A stretch of 7,843 bases of DNA. Origin: CBFHOS01 sp965657645. GTDB lineage: Bacteria > Pseudomonadota > Alphaproteobacteria > Puniceispirillales > Puniceispirillaceae. This document shows positions 1 through 4,661 of this stretch, in pieces. The notes under the pieces are model-generated. The model was not told the origin of the DNA. It did not search any database and was given only the letters and a program-made list of their open reading frames with translations. Made by a program: the position numbers and the translations under genes. Each line of letters opens with the position of its first letter. The stretch's first letter is position 1. The DNA lies in NCBI GenBank assembly GCA_965657645.1, contig CBFHOS010000050.1, positions 1 through 7,843 on the forward strand. Reading direction: 5' to 3'.

Positions 1-2
1 CA

Positions 3-746
3 CCGCCACCTGCACCTGTGTTTTCGGCACTCCAATCATTGCTGGAACAAAGCGGTGGCGGCGCCATTTTACGGCGCAATGCCGGAATGGTCGACACGCC
101 AACCCTCACAACAGAACTCACCTCATTGATGGCGCTATGGCAGGGCGGTGGCACACCGCATAGCCAGATCGATCGGCCCGGCATGATCCATGATGGCGGC
201 AGTTTGCTGGCCAAGGCCCAGCGCCACGCGCCCCAGTCGGTAACCATTATTTGCGACAGAAATGTGACCGGCGGTATGACCGGTGATGCGACCGGCAATA
301 GGACCGGTGCGGGCCAGCATATGGATGAAGATTTTAGCGCCGCCTATGACGAAGCGGTTGAACAGGCAAGCACCACGGCCATTGCGTTAAGCGGCGGCGG
401 TGTTATCTGGATGGAGCGCACCAAGGCCCTAACCGCGATAGATATCGATAGCGGTAGCGGCACGCTGGACGAGGCCATCAGCAATGCGCCGGCGGTTATC
501 GCGCGGCATTTGCGGTTGCGCTCATTGACCGGTCTTGTCGCCATTGATGTGCCGCGTGCTAGTCCGGCGGCAACCAAACGCTTTGGCAATGATCTGGGCG
601 CGTGTTTTGACCGCGACCCGCGCCGCCCCGAAATTCTGGGGCGCACACGCGGCGGGGTGCTAGAATGCCGTATCCAGCATGGTCACGCGCCTCTTGCTGA
701 CCAATTGGCGGATCAAATGGCCGATCTGATGGACAAATTACAATAG
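3..746 (+). CDS. RNase E/G-family ribonuclease, C-terminal part (5' end outside window)
   Basis: Family knowledge: RNase E/G proteins are Mg-dependent endoribonucleases that process rRNA, tRNA and mRNA 5' ends. The frame is open to the left edge; a GTG at 18 exists, but the sequence before it (PPAP) reads through, so this is a 5'-truncated gene. Numbering from the GTG codon, residues 122-180 match the catalytic DNase I-like subdomain: an SGG turn, TEALTAIDIN-like sequence at 134-146 with D142, then RHLRLRSLTGLVAID ending at D177. These two Asp correspond to the Mg-binding pair of E. coli RNase E (D303/D346). Residues 205-225 (ILGRTRGGVLECRIQ) match the strand after the catalytic core. There is no CPxC zinc-link motif, as in the short alphaproteobacterial homologues. 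The gene lies 22 bp upstream of yacG, a characteristic alphaproteobacterial pairing. Residues 84-99 contain a TG-x-x repeat not expected in the family. Confidence 0.85.
   Translation, partial: PPPAPVFSALQSLLEQSGGGAILRRNAGMVDTPTLTTELTSLMALWQGGGTPHSQIDRPGMIHDGGSLLAKAQRHAPQSVTIICDRNVTGGMTGDATGNRTGAGQHMDEDFSAAYDEAVEQASTTAIALSGGGVIWMERTKALTAIDIDSGSGTLDEAISNAPAVIARHLRLRSLTGLVAIDVPRASPAATKRFGNDLGACFDRDPRRPEILGRTRGGVLECRIQHGHAPLADQLADQMADLMDKLQ
267..314 (+). repeat. 12-bp imperfect tandem repeat inside the RNase gene
   Basis: ACCGG recurs at 267, 279, 291 and 303, an exact 12-bp period, with four units each beginning ACCGGY. Because 12 is a multiple of three, the repeat stays in frame and encodes four TG-x-x units (TGGM, TGDA, TGNR, TGAG). 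It lies in a linker just before the catalytic subdomain, where slippage would change length without breaking the gene. Confidence 0.8.
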
Positions 747-768
747 CGAAAAGAGCGGAGGGCGGACT

Positions 769-1008
769 ATGACAGAGTCTAAAAAATCAGTAGAAAAATG
801 CCCGACTTGCGGCGCCCCGGCCGCCGATCCAGCGCCGCCAGGAGGGCGCAGCCCGCGGCCGTTCTGTTCATCCAGATGCGCCGATGTAGACCTTGGCCGT
901 TGGTTTGGCGGGCAATATGCGATACCGGCTGTGGATGCCGCTGATGATACGATTGTCGATGCCTTGCTGATCGCGACGCAAAACAGAGATGAAGACCAGC
1001 TGGATTAA
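769..1008 (+). CDS. yacG: DNA gyrase inhibitor / zinc-binding protein YacG
   Basis: Family knowledge: YacG is a small zinc-finger protein that binds GyrB and inhibits gyrase. The 79-residue product has the treble-clef Cys4 set C11-x2-C14 and C33-x3-C37, followed by the family hallmark ADVDLGRWFGGQYAIP (38-53). The length is slightly longer than the E. coli protein (about 65 aa) because of a Pro-rich loop between the Cys pairs (about 19-31) and an acidic C-terminus. The ATG at 769 is preceded by a purine-rich Shine-Dalgarno stretch (GCGGAGGGCGG, 755-765). The gene starts 22 bp after the RNase stop codon, so the two are likely cotranscribed. No clear terminator follows before tRNA-Phe. Confidence 0.95.
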   Translation: MTESKKSVEKCPTCGAPAADPAPPGGRSPRPFCSSRCADVDLGRWFGGQYAIPAVDAADDTIVDALLIATQNRDEDQLD

Positions 1009-1175
1009 AGAGTCCCGGGCCAGAGCCTCGTTTCAGTCTCTCGGGTCAAACTTCCGGGCCAAATTCCCCTGCCAAGCTTCCGAGCCAGCACCCTTGCGAG
1101 CACCAAATTTCACAGCAGATATAGATGCCGAGTGCCTATGGGTGCATTTTCCCCACTATGAGGGCTGATAAGGTC

Positions 1176-1204
1176 TGGACAGTGCCGTTGCCAGCCGCTA
1201 TATC
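1176..1204 (+). promoter_or_regulatory. Probable sigma70 promoter of tRNA-Phe
   Basis: TGGACA (1176-1181, 5/6 to the -35 consensus) is separated by exactly 17 bp from TATATC (1199-1204, 4/6 to the -10 consensus). Transcription would start near 1211, about 24 bp before the mature tRNA. The spacing and placement fit, but this is a visual match only. Confidence 0.55.
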
Positions 1205-1234
1205 CATGTACGGTTCGGCGGCAACGCCAACCAC

Positions 1235-1310
1235 GCCCGGGTAGCTCAGTTGGTAGAGCAGCGGATTGAAAATCCGCGTGTCGGTGGTTCGAGTCCGCCC
1301 CCGGGCACCA
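1235..1310 (+). tRNA. tRNA-Phe (anticodon GAA)
   Basis: A full cloverleaf can be drawn. Acceptor GCCCGGG (1235-1241) pairs with CCCGGGC (1300-1306); the D stem is GCTC/GAGC; the anticodon stem GCGGA/TCCGC encloses loop TTGAAAA with anticodon GAA at 1268-1270; the T stem GGTGG/CCGCC encloses TTCGAGT. The discriminator A1307 and CCA (1308-1310) are encoded. It is the only intact tRNA here and served as an integration target: its 3' end is repeated at 2081-2096 on the opposite strand. Confidence 0.97.
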
Positions 1311-1373
1311 CTACTTCATGTACATGACTGATATGTAAGCATTAATCGTGCTAACAGGTCAGGTGACGTACAG
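1295..1373 (+). repeat. Attachment-site-like segment at the tRNA-Phe 3' end (copy A of inverted repeat)
   Basis: This segment covers the last 16 bases of the tRNA and 63 bp of leader up to the integrase-remnant start. It matches the reverse complement of 2018-2096 at 66 of 79 positions without gaps. It contains the 10-bp palindrome CATGTACATG (1317-1326). Similarity stops abruptly inside the tRNA T stem (1295) and near the integrase start codon, which is how a tRNA-type att core plus element end would look. Calling it attL is an inference. Confidence 0.75.
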
Positions 1374-1384
1374 AATGACGTACA
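1364..1384 (+). repeat. Direct repeat TGACGTACA around the integrase-remnant start
   Basis: TGACGTACA occurs at 1364-1372 and again at 1376-1384, a 12-bp period (about one helical turn), overlapping the remnant's ATG at 1375. It could be a recombinase arm-type or repressor site; the role is not known. Confidence 0.5.
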
Positions 1385-1674
1385 ATCAATCCTCATATAT
1401 CCGTTTCCGTTTTGGTATTTATCACTTTGTGAGGCGTGTTCCTGCTGATGTTAAACAGCATTACATCTGGTAATTTATGATAAAGATGATGTCGTGGATG
1501 AAGGCCACCATCGGCAGAGGCTATGTTGTACATGGATGAAGGCATAACCTCAGAGACCGTTTAAGAGCCGTAGAATGTCCATCAGACATCATTGATGCCA
1601 TTGGTGGATGGACTACAACAGGCATTGGTCATGCCTATGGCAAGGGCTATAACGTGGATATACTGGCTAATTAG
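1375..1674 (+). pseudogene. Tyrosine recombinase (integrase) remnant, internally deleted
   Basis: Both ends of an integrase survive in one reading frame. Codons 1375-1470 read MTYNQSSYIRFRFGIYHFVR then RVPADVKQHYIW, resembling the N-terminal domain of alphaproteobacterial phage integrases (a YLRxRxxxYYFRRRVPADL pattern), and end in TAA at 1471. After a further TGA at 1537, codons 1540-1671 read RHNLRDRLRAVECPSDIIDA followed by IGGWTTTGIGHAYGKGY, the C-terminal catalytic region with RHxxR-like, GGW and nucleophile-Tyr (codon 1636-1638) elements, ending at TAG 1672. The TGA sits where the family has a hydrophobic residue between His-x and Arg-His. About 300 bp remain of an expected gene of roughly 1.1-1.3 kb, so the central core-binding region and the first catalytic Arg are gone. 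It is surely inactive. Its place directly after tRNA-Phe marks the entry of the accessory region. Confidence 0.85.
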
Positions 1675-1698
1675 ATGCGAAATATTGAGTTGTGAAGT

Positions 1699-1992
1699 TT
1701 AATCAGACACGCCTTCTGCAATCATCAAATCAGTGTCAGAACATTGTTCCCTGACAGCTTTTGCCGCCTGATACTCTTCGCTATGATAAAATGTGTTTGC
1801 CGCTTCTTTGCTTTCAAACTCAATCATCATAACAATGCCACTGACATCACCTTCAAGCCTGTCAGCTACTGGTCCACGTGCAAGCACTTTACCACCATAT
1901 TTTTTAATAGCTGGTCCGGCCATGCCTGAGAATTCTTGGAATTTGTCTTGGTCAGTGACTCTTATGTTTGCAACTAAATAACCTTTGGACAT
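1699..1992 (-). CDS. DUF1330 family protein (small alpha+beta barrel)
   Basis: The 97-residue product opens with KGYLVANIRVTDQDKFQEF and continues with a GGKVLARG segment, a MMIEFESKEAANTFYHSEEY segment and KAVREQ. This is the standard layout of DUF1330, a dimeric ferredoxin-like alpha+beta barrel related to ABM monooxygenases. No DUF1330 enzyme activity is firmly established, so function is open. GGGGAG at 1999-2004 on the minus strand is a good Shine-Dalgarno site 6 bp before the ATG. The gene converges with the integrase remnant (24 bp apart). Its upstream side is the inverted tRNA/att-like copy at 2018-2096, so its leader is homologous to that of the integrase remnant. It belongs to the AT-richer accessory cargo. 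Confidence 0.85.
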   Translation of the reverse strand: MSKGYLVANIRVTDQDKFQEFSGMAGPAIKKYGGKVLARGPVADRLEGDVSGIVMMIEFESKEAANTFYHSEEYQAAKAVREQCSDTDLMIAEGVSD

Positions 1993-2017
1993 TGTTTACT
2001 CCCCAATTTTTGAGATT

Positions 2018-2096
2018 CTGCACGGCACCTGATCGGTCAACACAATAAATGCGCACATATCAGGCATGTACATGAAGAAGTGGTGCCTGGGGGCGG
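2018..2096 (-). repeat. Inverted copy of the tRNA-Phe 3' end plus att leader (copy B)
   Basis: Read on the minus strand from 2096, the segment begins with 16 bases of the tRNA-Phe 3' end (one mismatch, CCAGGCACCA for CCGGGCACCA) and follows copy A for 79 bp with 13 mismatches and no gap. Identity is highest over the tRNA end and CATGTACATG palindrome (2065-2074) and declines toward the gene side. The rest of the tRNA is absent: sequence beyond 2096 does not match the T stem or loop. It is an att-like scar with the opposite orientation to copy A. Confidence 0.8.
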
Positions 2097-2352
2097 TAGT
2101 GGTTCCTCATACATGCACTTACATGCGCAGCTACATAAGCATTACAGCCAGTTTACGTATCATTGATTCACAGTCAACAGGCACATTCTGTGCGTCAGTT
2201 TGTATATCAGTCAGAAATCTTCCGGTAATGGGATGGGCCTTGTGTGATAAGGTCATGCACCTTTGGTAGCAGATTGCTTGGGATTACATGACAGATAGAG
2301 ACTATCAGCATTCACGTATCCTTGGTGGTTGAGTGGGATTTAGCACTCTAAA
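2097..2352. other. Gene-free spacer between att-like copy B and the HxlR gene
   Basis: I see no convincing gene here. A minus-strand open stretch of about 45 codons (roughly 2142-2284) has no recognisable similarity and no ribosome binding site. A plus-strand ORF over 2066-2269 has a tRNA-derived start and unlikely composition. TACATG/ACATG words are frequent at 2109-2135 and resemble those in the att-like segments, so this may be decayed element-end DNA. Confidence 0.4.
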
Positions 2353-2814
2353 TTAAATTGTATTCTCGGCATGATTGAGGTGGATTAAACTCAATTCCTC
2401 AAAAAGGTCCTCTTCATACGAAGACAATGGCCTCTCCTTGTTTTTGGGAAGTAAAATAGCTGTAGGAGATGGCGAAGCATGCTTCACCCCAAACCTAAAC
2501 ATTTCCACTATAATTGGGATCAAGTCCATTCCCTTCGAAGTCAAAGAATAAATTTTACGTTGTGAATGCGTCGGATCGTCAAAGATGCACAGCAATTCAA
2601 GATCGCACATTCGTTTCAGCCGCTTTGCCAAGGTGGCAGAAGAAATGTTTTCATTATTGTTAACCAAAATCGAATTAAAGGTTCTTTGGTTACAAAAAAC
2701 AATATCTCGAAGAATGATTACTGACCAATGGTCTGCAACTACCTCTGCCGCTGAGGAAATTGCACAATGGTTTTTAGCCCTAGACGTTATGTTTGATGCG
2801 ATCATTTGGTTCAT
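2353..2814 (-). CDS. HxlR-family winged helix-turn-helix regulator
   Basis: Family knowledge: HxlR/MarR-like dimeric DNA-binding proteins often sense aldehydes, quinones or other electrophiles through a conserved N-terminal Cys. The 153-residue product has C17 in the expected place, then AAEVVADHWSVIILRDIVF (22-40), the RTFNSIL helix (44-50), the recognition-helix region ISSATLAKRLKRM (57-69), and the wing YSLTSKGMDLIPII (89-102). The C-terminal extension after about 112 is longer than in the shortest members. Other cysteines are C41, C70 and C76. GAGGA at 2821-2825 (minus strand) lies 6 bp before the ATG. The gene is divergent from the three-gene run starting at 2986, the usual arrangement for a regulator acting on its neighbour. 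Confidence 0.88.
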   Translation of the reverse strand: MNQMIASNITSRAKNHCAISSAAEVVADHWSVIILRDIVFCNQRTFNSILVNNNENISSATLAKRLKRMCDLELLCIFDDPTHSQRKIYSLTSKGMDLIPIIVEMFRFGVKHASPSPTAILLPKNKERPLSSYEEDLFEELSLIHLNHAENTI

Positions 2815-2985
2815 GGTTTTTCCTCAAACGAAAAATTGGCGGTAATTAATATGGAATATGATTTATCTAAACTTTGCTAAAATCTAAAGTAGTTTAAAAT
2901 AAATAAAAGATTTTTAGGGTGTTGGTCAATCAACATCATTTAGGAAATTGGTCCAATCACAATTTGGAAAGAAGGAACGTTCATT
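2815..2985. promoter_or_regulatory. Divergent promoter region between the HxlR gene and the three-gene run
   Basis: This 171-bp AT-rich spacer must carry promoters for both directions. It holds a perfect 11-bp palindrome ATTGGTCCAAT (2947-2957) and a related site at 2921-2935. TTGGTC-CAATCA recurs as near-direct repeats (TTGGTCAATCAACA at 2922-2935 and TTGGTCCAATCACA at 2949-2962), 27 bp apart. These are candidate operators for the HxlR protein. GAAGGAA (2971-2977) is the ribosome binding site for the gene at 2986. Confidence 0.6.
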
Positions 2986-3270
2986 ATGATGGTAAAACTT
3001 ACGCAAGACCTGTCACGTGGCTTGAAGCCGTGGAAAGACATGTTTCATGAGAATGAGGCTACTTTAAATGCGCTTGGGGCGAAGCTTGTTTTTGCAGGAA
3101 CCGAAAAGGACGATGACAATAAGCTTACAGTTATACTCGATTTTGAGTCCCCTGAAGCTATGAAGGCGTTTGGAGGTCACGAGGAACTTAAAGCTAAAAG
3201 AGCCGCTGCAGGCGCAATCTTGGAGACTACAGTTGTAACACCAATGAGTGGAGAATCCTTCACTCGGTAA
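2986..3270 (+). CDS. Small ferredoxin-like alpha+beta barrel protein (DUF3764/ABM-like)
   Basis: The 94-residue product has a beta-alpha-beta-beta-alpha-beta pattern. It starts with a polar strand and helix containing LKPWKDMFHENEATLNALG, then AKLVFAGTEKDDDNKLTVIL, then DFESPEAMKAFGGHEEL and a final strand ETTVVTP. The WKDMFHENE and GTEKDDDNKLTVI segments resemble DUF3764, a family of uncharacterised dimeric barrels; this assignment is by eye. The ATG at 2986 follows GAAGGAA with good spacing; a second ATG at 2989 could also be used. It is the first gene of the run divergent from the HxlR regulator and the one nearest the candidate operators. A catalytic role is not evident. Confidence 0.7.
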   Translation: MMVKLTQDLSRGLKPWKDMFHENEATLNALGAKLVFAGTEKDDDNKLTVILDFESPEAMKAFGGHEELKAKRAAAGAILETTVVTPMSGESFTR

Positions 3271-3360
3271 CGCAAAGCGAATTGGGGTGCCCATGACAAT
3301 ACTGGTTTGCTCTGGTTCATCACAAATTATTCAAATAAAAATCAAAGAAGGAAGATTGTT

Positions 3361-3708
3361 ATGCCCATTGAAGTGAAAAGTTTTGAATCACAGGCAGACG
3401 AAGCCAAGGACATGCCAAACGCACGCATGGAAGCGGTTAACGTTCTAGGTCAGCGAGTGGTGAAGTTGACGCTTGCACCAGATTGGAAATGGTCCAACGA
3501 CATCAAGCCAATTGTTGGCACGTCTAGCTGCCAAGCCACGCACACCGGGATCATAGTGGAAGGCACTATCCATTGCGTCTGTGACGATGGTTCAGAGGCC
3601 ACCTATTCCGCTGGCGACGCATATGCCATTTCACCTAATCACGACGCTTGGTGCGTTGGAGGAAAGCGTGCCGTTGTATACGAATTCGCAGGAATGTGGG
3701 GAGAGTAG
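3361..3708 (+). CDS. Small single-domain cupin protein
   Basis: The 115-residue product shows the cupin fold signature. A WKWSNDIKPIVGTSSCQATH segment is followed by TGIIVEGTIHCVCDDGSEAT (motif 1 region, with His, Glu and His available as metal ligands), then YSAGDAYAISPNHDAWCVGG (motif 2 region with a His). This pattern belongs to a widespread group of about 110-residue cupins of unknown substrate. I chose ATG 3361 over an upstream TTG at 3307: GAAGGAAG (3347-3354) is a strong ribosome binding site 6 bp before it and the family match starts after it. The 90-bp gap from the previous gene and same orientation suggest one transcript. Confidence 0.8.
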   Translation: MPIEVKSFESQADEAKDMPNARMEAVNVLGQRVVKLTLAPDWKWSNDIKPIVGTSSCQATHTGIIVEGTIHCVCDDGSEATYSAGDAYAISPNHDAWCVGGKRAVVYEFAGMWGE

Positions 3709-3829
3709 AAAAGAAAAATATAGGTTCAATCAAGTTTAAATTTAGTAATCTTCATTGGACTAAAACTGCTACCAGCGCCGTGCCTAATTTTAAATCGAAT
3801 GCCTGTAAATTATTGTAAAGGAGAAATAA

Positions 3830-4147
3830 ATGTCTAAGACTGCTTATATTGAACTGCCTCTGAAGACAGAACATGCTCAAGACTTTGTCGGCCTTTGTAA
3901 TTCAGATGAGGGTTTTCCGTTGACCCAAAAGCAGCCGGGTTTCATCTCCGCCGAATGGATGATTTCAACTGCTGAAGATGGCAGCACTTGTTTCCATCTT
4001 TGGGAGACATGGGAAAGTCCAGAGCATTTTGGTGCATATCTGCAAATCCCGGAAAGGACCGAAGGAAGCAAGTTTGAGTCTGCAATGATAAACTGGGCAG
4101 CAGGTGAACTGAGGGTTTGTTGGGGAGAGCCAACTGCGGTGAATTAA
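3830..4147 (+). CDS. ABM-type antibiotic biosynthesis monooxygenase-like protein
   Basis: Family knowledge: ABM-domain proteins are cofactor-free or heme-linked dimeric monooxygenases or isomerases acting on quinols and polyketides. The 105-residue product begins with strand TAYIELPLKTEHAQDF, has QPGFISAEWMIS (35-46), CFHLWETWESPEHFGAYLQ (54-72), and a C-terminal strand ELRVCWGEP. The E-x-W-x-S-x-x-H-F-x-A-Y motif is typical of the family. AAAGGAG (about 3817-3823) precedes the ATG. It is the last gene of the run, 121 bp after the cupin, and is followed by a strong terminator at 4188. A third copy of the candidate operator word (GGTTCAATCAAG, 3723-3734) lies in its upstream gap. Confidence 0.8.
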   Translation: MSKTAYIELPLKTEHAQDFVGLCNSDEGFPLTQKQPGFISAEWMISTAEDGSTCFHLWETWESPEHFGAYLQIPERTEGSKFESAMINWAAGELRVCWGEPTAVN

Positions 4148-4187
4148 CGTCGTTACTCAACGCCTAAAATGTCCAACGTTAATGATG

Positions 4188-4219
4188 AGTGACGGCCCTG
4201 AGGTCGTCACTTTGTATTT
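4188..4219 (+). terminator. Rho-independent terminator of the HxlR-linked run
   Basis: AGTGACGGCC (4188-4197) pairs with GGTCGTCACT (4202-4211) across a CTGA loop, a 10-bp stem with one G-U pair, followed directly by TTGTATTTG. It lies 41 bp after the ABM gene stop codon. Confidence 0.8.
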
Positions 4220-4320
4220 GCCTTAATCGAGACAGCAACAATATCCCGATTACAATGTGGTAGCACATGATCTGATGGGGAGAATGGTGCGGCCGAGAAA
4301 TACTTAGATGCCGCATACAT

Positions 4321-4405
4321 GCGTCATCACTGACCTGAACATCAGCAATGCCAACCGTCAAGTGCACCACTTACATGTACCCCATGCATGGACCAGTGGG
4401 GGCGG
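4321..4405 (-). repeat. Possible third, degenerate att-like segment (copy C)
   Basis: Read on the minus strand from 4405, the segment begins CCGCCCCC as in copies A and B, contains a TACATG-type palindrome, and further on reads GGCATTGCTGATGTTCAGGT then CAGTGATGACG. This can be aligned with GCATTAATCGTGCTAACAGG and TCAGGTGACG of copy A, but only with gaps and much mismatch. The side beyond CCGCCCCC matches copy B over TGGGGGCGGTNGT (plus strand). Confidence 0.3.
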
Positions 4406-4430
4406 TCGTATATCCCCAACTTGAGCCGGC

Positions 4431-4495
4431 CAAACAAACATGTCAAACAAACGGGCCAAACAAACATGCCAAACAAACATGCGAAACAAACGGGC
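4431..4495 (+). repeat. Five tandem 13-bp repeats (CAAACAAAC + ATGY/GGGC)
   Basis: Units begin at 4431, 4444, 4457, 4470 and 4483. Each has the core MAAACAAAC followed by ATGT, GGGC, ATGC, ATGC and GGGC; a partial sixth unit (CAAAT) follows. The period is exactly 13 bp. The array lies in a gene-free region about 170 bp upstream of xylB. It could be a variable-number repeat or iteron-like protein-binding array. Confidence 0.9.
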
Positions 4496-4661
4496 CAAAT
4501 CGCCAACGCGTCGCCAGTTTTGTAATCCATGCCTCCTTCTGTCAAACGTAAAACGTTGAATTTACCACCTTGATTTGTAGCCCGATCCTGCCCACCATAA
4601 GCGCTGTTTTTGCGGCCAGAACATAAGAAAATGTGATGACTGATCGGGGGGTCGTAACAAA

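Larger units (their letters stand above)
4220..4661. other. Long gene-free stretch before xylB
   Basis: I find no credible gene here. Reading frames on both strands cross the 13-bp repeats and have no family resemblance. The stretch holds a possible third att-like segment (4321-4405), palindromes TACATGTA (4372-4379) and CCATGCATGG (4382-4391), the 13-bp tandem repeats (4431-4495), and a small inverted repeat AACGT-AAA-ACGTT (4545-4557) about 105 bp before xylB that could be an operator. The accessory-to-chromosome boundary probably lies in here. Confidence 0.5.

Noticed and set aside
2066..2269. Plus-strand 67-codon ORF
   Set aside because: It starts inside the inverted tRNA/att copy, has no ribosome binding site, and its composition does not look like protein.
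4431..4495. 13-bp repeats as a CRISPR array
   Set aside because: The units are directly adjacent without unique spacers and no cas gene is nearby.
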